Of a DNA stretch of 64,000 bases, positions 37,117 to 44,415 are shown one piece after another; positions within the stretch are counted from its first letter, which is position 1, and the number at the start of each line of letters is the position of its first letter. This DNA is from Hymenobacter sp. 5317J-9 (GTDB lineage Bacteria > Bacteroidota > Bacteroidia > Cytophagales > Hymenobacteraceae). The DNA lies in assembly GCF_022921075.1 (NCBI RefSeq), contig NZ_CP095050.1, forward strand, positions 3,596,001 to 3,660,000. The letters run 5' to 3'. The position numbers and the translations under genes were made by a program. The notes beneath the pieces were generated by a model. That model searched no databases. It was not told the origin of the DNA and saw only the letters and a program-made list of their open reading frames with translations.

Positions 37117-37854
37117 TTAAAACGGCAGCTTCATCGTCTTCTGAAACGGATGCTTCCGCTTAGCCAGCTTGCCATCCTTCTTCTCCTGAATCGCATCGCC
37201 GAAGCACCGCTTCAGCAGCTCGAAGTCGGCCCGCTCGGCATCGATGTTCCGGAACTCGGCCAGGCCGCCCTGCCCCACGAACGTATCCTTTTGAATGAAG
37301 GTGAAGCGCGTATCCTTCCAGATGAGGCGGTGGTGATAGGCGTTCAGGCAGCTAATCCAATAATCCTCGTTGCAGATGATGTCCGGATTGTACCAGAGCT
37401 TCGAGCCCTTCAGCAGCCCGGTGGCGCAGCCGGTGATATAGCCTGTGAGGCTAATCGGCGCCAGGCTCTTGTACATGGTGGGGTTGGGGTTGCTGGTGAA
37501 GCCCCAGAGGTAGGCGCCGGCCTCGCGGGCGGCGTAGGCCGTTTCCTGCACGATGGCCTGCACCCGCTCGGGTGCCACGCTCACCTTCTCGCCGGCCGGC
37601 AGGTACATGCGCCGGAAGTCGGTGATGTCGTCGTCGAGTTGCAGCATGTCGCCGAAGTGCTGGTACATCCAGTTGCGCTTGCGGGCCAGGCCCACCACCT
37701 CGTCCGGATGCGTCACCAGCTCCGCGTCCGGGTGCGCCAGCGCGTACTCGGCGCGCTGGCTCTCCGGAATGCAAAGGATAGCCGAGGGCACTACGCCCAG
37801 GGTCAGGATGCGGCCCGCGCGCTTGTGCGAGGGAATGACTATCGGGATTTCCAT
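37117..37854 (-). CDS. TET-associated-type glycosyltransferase (TAGT/GREB1-like)
   Basis: The 245-aa protein has the start IPIVIPSHKRAGRILTLGVVP, the LDDDI metal/nucleotide-sugar motif near residue 73-77, and GYITGCATGLLKGSKLWYNPDIICNEDYWISC, consistent with the TAGT (TET/JBP-associated glycosyltransferase) family known in phages and in GREB1. Members are predicted to glycosylate modified bases in DNA. Its start overlaps the ParB-like gene by 16 bases. No TET/JBP dioxygenase is visible in the window, so the acceptor base, if any, is unknown. Confidence 0.72.
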   Translation of the reverse strand: MEIPIVIPSHKRAGRILTLGVVPSAILCIPESQRAEYALAHPDAELVTHPDEVVGLARKRNWMYQHFGDMLQLDDDITDFRRMYLPAGEKVSVAPERVQAIVQETAYAAREAGAYLWGFTSNPNPTMYKSLAPISLTGYITGCATGLLKGSKLWYNPDIICNEDYWISCLNAYHHRLIWKDTRFTFIQKDTFVGQGGLAEFRNIDAERADFELLKRCFGDAIQEKKDGKLAKRKHPFQKTMKLPF

Positions 37855-38462
37855 TTCTCGCAGAAGTCTTTCGCGTCCATGACGCGGGTTTGGCCCACCT
37901 CCTTGCTCTTGTAGCTCTGCTCCTTGGCCAGGCCCAGCACTTCCTGCAGGAAGTTGAAATCAATGGCGTTGCGGCAGACAATCACCACCGCGTCGTACTT
38001 CTCCGAGAACTCGGCCACGATGGGAAACTCCGGCTCGGCTTCCTTCGTGCCGCCGGCGGCTGCGGCCACGTCGGCATCGAGGGCGGCCAGCTGCAGGCCC
38101 ACCTCGTCGAGCACGTCGGCGTACTGCTCACGCAGGATGTCATCAATCCACTCCCCTTCGTTGACGTTGGAAGCCAGGATGATTTTCTTGCGCTGGCTCT
38201 CGGTGAGCTCGCCGGTCGGCACCAGCACCGTTACCTCGTAGCTGGGCCCGAATAGGCCCAGCAGCAGGTTGTGGCGCTTGTTGAAGGTGAGCAGCACGCC
38301 GTCGTTGTCGACGGTGGCCGCCTCGAAGGTGCCGAGTTCGAGCAGCTTCTCTTCGAGGCGCCGGCGTTTCTCGGCGGTGATTTTGCCAAACGGATTATTT
38401 TCCAGCGGCGTGAGCTGGTCGAGGCGGCGCTGTTCGGGCCGCCACATGCGGGGATGGGCCAT
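37839..38462 (-). CDS. ParB-like domain phage protein
   Basis: The 207-aa protein starts with a ParB/Srx-type domain (LDQLTPLENNPFGKITAEKRRRLEEKLLELGTFEAATV, then LLTFNKRHNLLLGL, about 15-75). A helical part and a C-terminal extension (FDAVVIV-like segment, residues about 150-205) follow. Stand-alone ParB-like proteins of phages are often linked to DNA modification gene sets. It is coupled on both sides: its ATG follows the stop of the 57-aa gene at once and its end overlaps the glycosyltransferase. Confidence 0.68.
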   Translation of the reverse strand: MAHPRMWRPEQRRLDQLTPLENNPFGKITAEKRRRLEEKLLELGTFEAATVDNDGVLLTFNKRHNLLLGLFGPSYEVTVLVPTGELTESQRKKIILASNVNEGEWIDDILREQYADVLDEVGLQLAALDADVAAAAGGTKEAEPEFPIVAEFSEKYDAVVIVCRNAIDFNFLQEVLGLAKEQSYKSKEVGQTRVMDAKDFCEKWKSR

Positions 38463-38636
38463 TTACTTGCGGTGGTAATGGTGGCGGCGCTCCTGGGCGT
38501 GCACGCGCTGCCGGTGTTGATAATAGCGCCGCGATTGGCGCGGCGCTTCCTGAAAACGAGGGGCCATGCACGAGTACACGCACAGGGCCAGCATCAGCCC
38601 TAGCAGGGCCAGGGCAATGCGGGCGCCGGCGCTCAT
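38463..38636 (-). CDS. 57-aa small membrane protein in the ParB/TAGT operon
   Basis: This short frame encodes one membrane helix (GARIALALLGLMLALCVYSCM) and a very basic histidine/arginine-rich tail ending RVHAQERRHHYHRK. Its ATG overlaps the stop of the 239-aa gene (ATGA) and its TAA is directly followed by the ATG of the ParB-like gene. That exact fit supports it as a real coding unit. Function unknown. Confidence 0.65.
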   Translation of the reverse strand: MSAGARIALALLGLMLALCVYSCMAPRFQEAPRQSRRYYQHRQRVHAQERRHHYHRK

Positions 38637-39352
38637 GCCTGCGGCAGCGAGAGCTGCAGTTCCAGGTTGCTCAGTTCGGTGCTGAGCACCGCTACCTTCT
38701 GCGCGTATTCACTCCGCTTGGCCTCCGACTTAGCGGCCGCTTGGTTCTTCTTGGCCTTGCTCAGGTTCGAGCGCAGGTTGGCGCGCTGCTTCAGCAGCTC
38801 GGCCCGGTCGACCACCAGTACGGCGTCAGCGGCGGGCGGCTCAGCTTCCGGAGCCACGGCCTCGCCGGCCACCAGGCGCCGGCGCTTCTCGGACAGGGCG
38901 TTGTACTGGTTCTGCAGGCGTAGGATTTCGGCCACCACGGGCGGGGCATCGGCCGGCGCCAAGTCGGCCAGGCTGTTGCTCAGCTGGCAGCGCTGGTTAT
39001 ACACCCGCTGCATCAGCTGGGTGAGTTCGTCGACGTCGCCGCGCACGGCGTCGGGCACCACTTCCGGGGCCGGCTGCTCAGCCAGGGGCTCGACCAGGGC
39101 CGGCACCGCGCCCTGCACGGATTGAGCAAAATGGTTGAGCACTTCCTGCACTTCGCCCAAGCGTCCGCCACAGCCCACTTTCACCAACTCGTAGCGCAGC
39201 TTCTCGCGGTTGCTGGTCGAGTCTTTGCGCAGCAGCATGCCCACCAGGCCGCGCGGGCCGCCCTGCTCCTGCAGCAGCAGTACGCCGGCGCGATAGTCGG
39301 CCGCCTCGCCGGCCTCCAGCCAGCTAATCACCTTTTCTAGTTGTTCTCCCAT
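38633..39352 (-). CDS. Hypothetical coiled-coil phage protein
   Basis: The 239-aa protein has a helical N-terminal domain (about 1-90), a linker, and coiled-coil segments near 105-160 and 180-235 (LKQRANLRSNLSKAKKNQAAAKSEAKRSEYAQKVAVLSTEL). It is the first gene of the operon leading to the ParB-like protein and glycosyltransferase, 64 bases behind CGTCCTA copy 4. No family recognised. Confidence 0.6.
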   Translation of the reverse strand: MGEQLEKVISWLEAGEAADYRAGVLLLQEQGGPRGLVGMLLRKDSTSNREKLRYELVKVGCGGRLGEVQEVLNHFAQSVQGAVPALVEPLAEQPAPEVVPDAVRGDVDELTQLMQRVYNQRCQLSNSLADLAPADAPPVVAEILRLQNQYNALSEKRRRLVAGEAVAPEAEPPAADAVLVVDRAELLKQRANLRSNLSKAKKNQAAAKSEAKRSEYAQKVAVLSTELSNLELQLSLPQA

Positions 39353-39415
39353 GACTGGATTGCTTGGATTTCAGATTCGTTGAAATCCAAGCTAGCCGAA
39401 TGGGCCGGCGGCCAA

Positions 39416-39422
39416 TAGGACG
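39416..39422 (-). promoter_or_regulatory. CGTCCTA late element, copy 4
   Basis: The minus strand reads ACTAAAACCGTCCTATTGG. It overlaps the space just after the stop at 39426 and lies 64 bases ahead of the ATG at 39352. Confidence 0.5.
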
Positions 39423-39425
39423 GTT

Positions 39426-39719
39426 TTAGTCCTCGCCCAGCAGGTTGCGGAAGGTTTGCACCACCTCCAGCTGGTCACTCATGGCCAGCCATTTATAGGG
39501 GTCCGCAAACTCGTCTACCTCGAACAACGTCTGCTGGCCTTCGTGCAGCCACTCATCGAGCAAGGCCCGCAGCGCCGTGAGCATCACTTCGGCCCCTTCA
39601 GTATAGTCGGCCAGGCCGTCGTCGAGCGCCGCCTGCAGCGGCTCATTGGTTTGGGCACGCTGCACCAGAAAGGGCGCCAACGCGGGCAGGGTCGAGAGCC
39701 GGAAGCGAGTGAGGGGCAT
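39426..39719 (-). CDS. Hypothetical small phage protein
   Basis: The 97-aa acidic helical protein (MPLTRFRLSTLPALAPFLVQRAQTNEPLQAALDDGLADY) is unknown to me. It is followed by a structured noncoding element upstream and by CGTCCTA copy 4 downstream. Confidence 0.5.
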   Translation of the reverse strand: MPLTRFRLSTLPALAPFLVQRAQTNEPLQAALDDGLADYTEGAEVMLTALRALLDEWLHEGQQTLFEVDEFADPYKWLAMSDQLEVVQTFRNLLGED

Positions 39720-39755
39720 AGGCAGCGCGCGGCCGGAAAAGCCGGAGGAATCGCT

Positions 39756-39878
39756 GCGAATACTTGAAGTGCCAAAGCACCCTAGAATTACGGGACTTGC
39801 ACCCGCACGCTCCCCCGGCCGAGTCCAGATGGCGCGGCCGTGGGTGCTTTGGCAATAAGGGTAACTTCAAATATTCGC
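39756..39878. other. Large stem-loop element, possible structured RNA
   Basis: Outer arms GCGAATACTTGAAGT (39756-39770) and its near-complement (39864-39878, 14 of 15 pairs) enclose a perfect 12-bp inner stem GCCAAAGCACCC / GGGTGCTTTGGC (39771-39782 / 39842-39853) with a 10-base bulge on one side. The inner 59 bases are GC-rich, with two CGGCCG segments. It is not a tRNA by cloverleaf rules. It could be a small RNA, an mRNA leader or a protein-bound DNA site. Confidence 0.55.
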
Positions 39879-39892
39879 GGAGCGAAGATAGC

Positions 39893-40033
39893 CTACCAGG
39901 TGGTAAGCCAGTGCCACCAGTGGGCCCAGGGCAATCGGTAAGCCAAGCGGGCCAAGAAGAAGAGGCCGGCCATCACGGCACCCATTAACGCAGTTCCCAG
40001 CAACGGGTGCATGTCGTCATCGTCGTAACCCAT
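39893..40033 (-). CDS. 46-aa small membrane protein
   Basis: A short frame starts MGYDDDDMHPLLGTALMGAVMAG and has one hydrophobic helix (LLGTALMGAVMAGLFFLARLAY), an acidic N-terminus and a tryptophan/histidine-rich end (PWAHWWHWLTTW). The codon use matches neighbouring phage genes and the frame fills the gap between a terminator and the stem-loop element. It may be real; evidence is limited to composition and position. Confidence 0.45.
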   Translation of the reverse strand: MGYDDDDMHPLLGTALMGAVMAGLFFLARLAYRLPWAHWWHWLTTW

Positions 40034-40050
40034 GGCCCGAACTTACGCAA

Positions 40051-40076
40051 AAAGCCCCGCCATAGGGCGGGGCTTT
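40051..40076 (-). terminator. Terminator of the 109-aa secreted protein gene
   Basis: An 11-bp stem AAAGCCCCGCC / GGCGGGGCTTT with a 4-base loop is followed by TTTTTGC on the minus strand. Confidence 0.8.
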
Positions 40077-40094
40077 GCACTTAACTAGGGCTGC

Positions 40095-40424
40095 TTAGTA
40101 ATTACCACGCTTCTGTTGAATGGCAATTCGGTACCCGTACCAGTAATAAAAATCATCGCTTTCGGGAACGGCATTTTGCTCATTCTGCAGCGCCACGGCC
40201 AGCTCGGCATCCGCGTGCTCTTTGTACGTCGTCGTGCCGCTGTACAGGCTTGCTTCATACTCCAGAAAAGCAATTCCGTCCGCAAACCCCCAGTCAAAGT
40301 AGTCATTCCGAGGATAGGCAGCGGCTACCCTGGAGGAAGCCTGCTTCACCGCGGCACTAGCCGTAAAGGAAGGTACGCTAACGAGCAGCGCCGCTAGGGA
40401 GAGCAATACACTAATCTTTTTCAT
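40095..40424 (-). CDS. Small secreted/periplasmic protein (moron candidate)
   Basis: The 109-aa protein starts with a signal peptide (MKKISVLLSLAALLVSVPSFTASA) and has an aromatic-rich, acidic mature part (YFDWGFADGIAFLEYEASLY, DDFYYWYGYRIA). It is a single gene with its own terminator and an AT-rich 330-base upstream region. Signal peptides are not expected in virion assembly genes, so a lysogenic role or an envelope role during infection is more likely. Family unknown. Confidence 0.58.
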   Translation of the reverse strand: MKKISVLLSLAALLVSVPSFTASAAVKQASSRVAAAYPRNDYFDWGFADGIAFLEYEASLYSGTTTYKEHADAELAVALQNEQNAVPESDDFYYWYGYRIAIQQKRGNY

Positions 40425-40756
40425 AGAAAGGGAAACAGGAGGAAAGAAAGCCATTCGGGTCAGCGAATGGTAAGCAAATGAAGCCGTTCAGCCCCCCTCA
40501 AAAAAGGAAGATATAGGCCATTATCAGACATCTCTCCCTGCAACTATTCGCTTAATAAATAGCAGTTTCGGCTATTCTCTCACCTGCTGCAACGGGTAGC
40601 GAATGCCGGGGCGTTGACCAATCCTCTTCCTAGCAATTAGTTAGTGACGCGGCTGGGCCGCCCCAAAACAGACTTGATTGCGACAAACCCGGGATTGCTT
40701 TCAACTGAAAAAGCCCCGCTGGTGGGCGAGGCTTTTTTTAAGCTGCTGCGGGGCGA
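40425..40756. other. Noncoding spacer of about 330 bases
   Basis: I see no gene in this AT-richer stretch. It holds the probable promoter region of the secreted-protein gene (TATATCTTCC on the minus strand near 40508-40517) and the terminator at 40708-40735 belonging to the 65-aa gene. Confidence 0.5.
40708..40735 (-). terminator. Terminator of the capsid/tail-tube unit
   Basis: An imperfect stem AAAAAGCCCCGC / GGCGAGGCTTTTT ends in T's on the minus strand, about 20 bases past the stop of the 65-aa gene. Confidence 0.7.
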
Positions 40757-40954
40757 CTATTTGGTAGCTTCGGCGGCCTCCGCCGCAAGGGCTTTCTGCA
40801 CTTGGGCCGTGGTCTTGCGCTTCAGTACGTGGGTCTTGCCCTCCAACTGCTCGGCCAGCTCGTCGGTGATTTTCTCGAAGGGAATAAAATCACCCTTATA
40901 GTTCAGCCCTTTCAAACCCTCGGTATTAACCAAGTCAAATTTTTTCAGCGCCAT
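40757..40954 (-). CDS. Small phage protein after the tail tube gene
   Basis: The 65-aa protein (MALKKFDLVNTEGLKGLNYKGDFIPFEKITDELAEQLEGKTHVLKRK) is a short mixed-charge product. Proteins of this size and style often sit after capsid genes in Bacteroidota phages, but I cannot name the family. It closes the capsid unit, followed by a terminator. Confidence 0.6.
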   Translation of the reverse strand: MALKKFDLVNTEGLKGLNYKGDFIPFEKITDELAEQLEGKTHVLKRKTTAQVQKALAAEAAEATK

Positions 40955-41003
40955 AACGACTTGTTACTGATGAAACAATGATTGAAATGCCCGCAGGCCT
41001 GGC

Positions 41004-41684
41004 TTACGCCTTCAGCGGGATGGCGGCCGTGTAGTAGTACGGCACGTGGGTGAAGCCCTCGCCCGAGAACTTAAAGTCCGTGCCGTTCTTATCGTTGCCC
41101 TTCTTGCCCGACTTGTAATCGTGCTCGAACTTCACGCCACGGCGCTTATCGCCGGCGATGCGCTGGTTGCCGTTGCTGTCGCGGCCAATGACCACGAAGT
41201 CGCCATTGAGGGCGGCTTGAATCACGGCGTCGGTCGTGGCGCTGCCCCGGGGAATGTACACGCTCAGGTCGTGGCTGATGCTCTGGCTGCCAGCGTCGCC
41301 GCTCGACTTGTGGTTAATCTCGCCGGAATCGGCGGCAAACGCCCAAGGAACAAAGCCGCAGCCCGCTTTGGGCACCAGGGCCGTGCTGATGGTCACCTTA
41401 TCCGCGTCCGGCTCGGGAAAGTCCTCCAGCTCGCGCCGGCGGATAACGTGCAGGTCGGTGAGGCCCCCCGGGTTGGGGCAATCGTCCTCGACGATTTCGG
41501 CGATGGGCACCACCACGCAGGCCAGGGCGCTGCCGCCGGTGCCCACCAGCACGGTGAGTAGTTCGGGGCCGTGGGGCACCGACATCGCCAAGGCGTGAGC
41601 CTGGGCGGGAAACTGCAGGGCGGCCATCGTGGCGATGCCCACCAGGAACATCAACACACTCAGCACCGGAAAAATCTTTTTCAT
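41004..41684 (-). CDS. Probable major tail tube protein with atypical N-terminus
   Basis: Residues about 60-226 look like a beta-rich tail-tube protein: AEIVEDDCPNPGGLTDLHVIRRRELEDFP, YIPRGSATTDAVIQAALNGDFVVIGRDSNGNQRIAG, NGTDFKFSGEG. It is placed straight after the capsid. Unexpectedly, the first 35 residues (MKKIFPVLSVLMFLVGIATMAALQFPAQAHA) look like a signal peptide. A second start at MSVPHGPEL (residue 34) would remove it. Either the real start is internal or the protein is exported and the tube call is wrong. Confidence 0.55.
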   Translation of the reverse strand: MKKIFPVLSVLMFLVGIATMAALQFPAQAHALAMSVPHGPELLTVLVGTGGSALACVVVPIAEIVEDDCPNPGGLTDLHVIRRRELEDFPEPDADKVTISTALVPKAGCGFVPWAFAADSGEINHKSSGDAGSQSISHDLSVYIPRGSATTDAVIQAALNGDFVVIGRDSNGNQRIAGDKRRGVKFEHDYKSGKKGNDKNGTDFKFSGEGFTHVPYYYTAAIPLKA

Positions 41685-41797
41685 GGTCAGGAAGTAAGAA
41701 TTTGAAAAATGGGGGATATCGAACGGAGATGCGGAGAGGGAACTGATGGGTTACCACGGAGAGCCGGCGGCCACGTGGCCACCGGCTCTGCTCAGGC

Positions 41798-42808
41798 TTA
41801 GGCTTGGGGGTCGGGCTCAGCCGCCTCGGCCGTGATGAAGCCCTGACCCGCTTCGAGCGCCAGGTCGTTGCACCACACGTACTCGGCAATGCTGATGTCG
41901 GGCGCGGCCTGGAAGTCGCACATGATGTCCACGTTGCGCTTGCTCTTCTCGATGATGAACGAGTTGGGGCCACCGCCCAGGGGGCCGGTCAGCCACACCA
42001 GGTTCTCGGCCGGCGTCACAATCACGCCACCGGTATCGGCCAGGCCGGGCTCGGGCGTGATGGTGATGGTCGTGCCGTCAATCGTGGTGTGCGAGAAGCC
42101 GCCGGTGTTGTTCGTGTTGCCGCCGAACGTGTTGCGGTAGTCGCGGTTGTAGAACGTGGCCACGGTGGGCTCCACCAGCATCACCAGGTTGCGGTTGCGC
42201 AGGTGCGAGGGCACCTTGTCGGAGATGCCTTCGAGCTGGTCGATGGCGTTATTCTGCGTGATGGGCGCACCGGCGAAAATGTTGCCGGCGGGCACCACGC
42301 CCGCCTTCGAGAGCAGCGGCAACAGGCCATCAAACACGCGGTTGGCGGTTTTCTTGTCCTTGTTGTACACGCCCTTGAACACGGCATCGAGGTGCATTTC
42401 CTCCTTGGCGCGCTCGGCCAGCTTGTCGATGATGTACTGCTGGAACGGCACGTCGTACACCGACCCCTGCTTGCTCTTGGCAATGCGGCCCAGGTAGCCC
42501 TTCCACATGGCCAGGATGTCCGAGGGCTTGAGCGTGTAGTCGATTTTGCACTCGCGCACCTTGCCGATGCGGTTTTTGAAGCCCACCGTGCCCTTCGGGT
42601 CGAAGGTGTCTTTGCCGCCGGGCTGCAGCACGCTCGACACGAAAATCTGAGTCAGGGCCAGCTCGTCGGTCACGTCGGGGAACAGCCCCATGTAGTTGAG
42701 GAACGATTGGCCATCGATGAGCATCATCGAGAGCAGCGTTTCCGTTTCGCGCAGGGTGTAGCCCTGCATTTTGGCGGGCAAGCCCGAGAAATCAATGGGT
42801 ACTGACAT
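41798..42808 (-). CDS. Major capsid protein
   Basis: The 336-aa protein follows a prohead protease and a scaffold-like gene, the normal HK97-type order, and ends with beta-rich sequence (EYVWCNDLALEAGQGFITAEA). The middle has PFQQYIIDKLAERAKEEMHLDAVFKG, a spine-helix-like segment, and a P-domain-like region (ITQNNAIDQLEGISDKVPSHLRNRNLVMLVEPTVATFYNRDYR). The name rests mainly on context and size. The gene looks complete. Confidence 0.8.
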   Translation of the reverse strand: MSVPIDFSGLPAKMQGYTLRETETLLSMMLIDGQSFLNYMGLFPDVTDELALTQIFVSSVLQPGGKDTFDPKGTVGFKNRIGKVRECKIDYTLKPSDILAMWKGYLGRIAKSKQGSVYDVPFQQYIIDKLAERAKEEMHLDAVFKGVYNKDKKTANRVFDGLLPLLSKAGVVPAGNIFAGAPITQNNAIDQLEGISDKVPSHLRNRNLVMLVEPTVATFYNRDYRNTFGGNTNNTGGFSHTTIDGTTITITPEPGLADTGGVIVTPAENLVWLTGPLGGGPNSFIIEKSKRNVDIMCDFQAAPDISIAEYVWCNDLALEAGQGFITAEAAEPDPQA

Positions 42809-42871
42809 GCTAGTTATGCAGTAAAGCGAAAGCGTGAAAAATGAATTGAATGATGATTGGGGCGCCCCGGT

Positions 42872-43300
42872 CTACTTCTCGCCGACGCGCTTTTTGGCGG
42901 TGGCAATGGCCTTGGAAGCCGCTACTTCCCACGAAGCTTTCGGGCCTTCGTCCTCGGTATCGAGGTTGTTGCTGTCGTCTTCCTCGCGGCCGTCAGCTGC
43001 AGCTTGGTTTTTCTTCCATTCCTCCAGCGTGGCCACCTTATCCTGCGCCGTTTTCAGGTCGAGGCCGGCTTGGGTCAGGTTGGTGTTGGCAGTGGCCAAC
43101 TCGCCTTTGGTGGTGTCGAGGGCGGTCTGAGCCGCCACACGGGCCGCTTCAGCCGCGTTGGCGCGGGTATCGGCGTCGGCCTTCTCCTGCGTCAGCAGCG
43201 CGATTTTGTCATCAGCGGCCTGCAGGTGGGCTTCGGTCACCGTGTCGGTGCTGGCCTTCAGGCCCATGGCGCTGAGGATGTTCTTAAATTCAAATGCCAT
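42872..43300 (-). CDS. Capsid scaffold-like protein
   Basis: The 142-aa protein has a short N-terminal part (MAFEFKNILSAMGLKAST), a long coiled coil (about 30-100, AAEAARVAAQTALDTTKGELATANTNLTQAGLDLKTAQDKVATLEEW), an acidic patch (DGREEDDSNNLDTEDE) and a basic tail. This is the usual look of a phage scaffold, which is bound to capsid and removed by the protease. Its start overlaps the protease end by 11 bases. Confidence 0.78.
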   Translation of the reverse strand: MAFEFKNILSAMGLKASTDTVTEAHLQAADDKIALLTQEKADADTRANAAEAARVAAQTALDTTKGELATANTNLTQAGLDLKTAQDKVATLEEWKKNQAAADGREEDDSNNLDTEDEGPKASWEVAASKAIATAKKRVGEK

Positions 43301-44300
43301 TCTGTTGTAGGGTTTGAGTGATGGATGAAGCGAGTTTGCCCGCGCCACTGCCCGACTGGGCCAGTTGCGCGGCTTTGTTGACGGCATCCTGCAGGGAGCC
43401 GATGGCATCGACCAGGCCGTACTTTTTGGCATCGGAGCCGCGGTACACTTTGCCGGTGAAGACGTCCTCTTTCGTGCTCAGCTTGCCGGCGCGGCCGCGT
43501 TCCACGGCCGCGATGAAGGTTTCGCCAATCTGGTCGAGGTCGGCCTGCACCGAGGCGCGCACCACGTCGCTGAGCGGCTCCACCGAGTTCAGGCGGGCCT
43601 TGTCCACGGCGCGGCTGGAGCGCAGGATTTCCACCTTGTAGCCCTGCTTTTCCAGGAAGGCGGTTTGGTCGATGCTCATGCAGAGCACGCCCAGGCTGCC
43701 GGCGTAGCCGGTGCTGGCCGAGTTGATGTAGATGAAGCTGGCCTGCGAGGCAATCCAGTAGGCGGCCGACGCGCCCAGGCCGTCGATGTAAGCCACCACG
43801 GGCTTGGCGCTGAGCGCGCAGGCCTGGGCGAACTCCTCGGTGCCGTCGACCTGCCCGCCGGGCGAGTCGATGTCGAGCACGATGGCGGCAATTTCCGGGT
43901 CGCGGTTGGCCGCATTCAGCTGGGCCACCAGGTCTTTCGTGCCCAGACTGCAGTAACCGCCGCGCTTCTGCACGGTGCCCTGAATCGGCAACACGGCCAC
44001 TTTCGAGCCGCTGGTGTTCGCCGAGCTGCCGCCCCGGGGGCCGGCCAGCACCTGGCTCATGGCCGAGGCCAGGCCTTCAACCGGGTGCAGGATGCCGTTG
44101 CCCACGGCTTCGGCCACGGCGTGCCACATGGTGGCGTAGCCGTCCTTGTCCACGTGCGGGTAGCGACGCGGCTTCGCCTCCTCCGCCGCCAAAGCCGGCA
44201 GGCCCTGGGCCCAGCGCGCCTGAATGCGCTGCTTGGCCAGGCCGTAGTACTTTGATTCGAGGGCCCAGGCGGAGCTGGTAAGCAGGTCTTCCATAGTCAT
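43290..44300 (-). CDS. Prohead protease, S49 (SppA-like) family
   Basis: The 336-aa ClpP-fold serine peptidase has DIEIDSPGGQ-like IVLDIDSPGGQVDG near residue 145, the nucleophile segment GLGASAAYWIASQA with Ser near 179, and the lysine base in SSRAVDKARLNSVEP near 232, together the Ser-Lys dyad of S49. In phages it cleaves scaffold during capsid maturation. The start is MTM (ATG ACT ATG). A 7-bp hairpin ATACCGC / GCGGTAT overlaps the first ATG and may limit initiation. Confidence 0.88.
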   Translation of the reverse strand: MTMEDLLTSSAWALESKYYGLAKQRIQARWAQGLPALAAEEAKPRRYPHVDKDGYATMWHAVAEAVGNGILHPVEGLASAMSQVLAGPRGGSSANTSGSKVAVLPIQGTVQKRGGYCSLGTKDLVAQLNAANRDPEIAAIVLDIDSPGGQVDGTEEFAQACALSAKPVVAYIDGLGASAAYWIASQASFIYINSASTGYAGSLGVLCMSIDQTAFLEKQGYKVEILRSSRAVDKARLNSVEPLSDVVRASVQADLDQIGETFIAAVERGRAGKLSTKEDVFTGKVYRGSDAKKYGLVDAIGSLQDAVNKAAQLAQSGSGAGKLASSITQTLQQNGI

Positions 44301-44349
44301 ACCGCCAGAGGAGCGGTATACAATGTTCGGATTTTAGCCTGCCGGCACA

Positions 44350-44356
44350 TAGGACG
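44350..44356 (-). promoter_or_regulatory. CGTCCTA late element, copy 5
   Basis: The minus strand reads GGGGCTTTTTCGTCCTATG, almost the same context as copy 1, starting 50 bases ahead of the protease ATG at 44300. Confidence 0.55.
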
Positions 44357-44415
44357 AAAAAGCCCCGGTTTTTAAAGCATGTGAGGTTAATTTTACCCCC
44401 TACTCTTTTCTCCTT

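Noticed and set aside
39771..39853. tRNA gene inside the stem-loop element
   Set aside because: A T-arm-like piece (CGGG-TGCAAGT-CCCG) is present, but no D-arm, anticodon arm or 7-bp acceptor stem can be formed in order.
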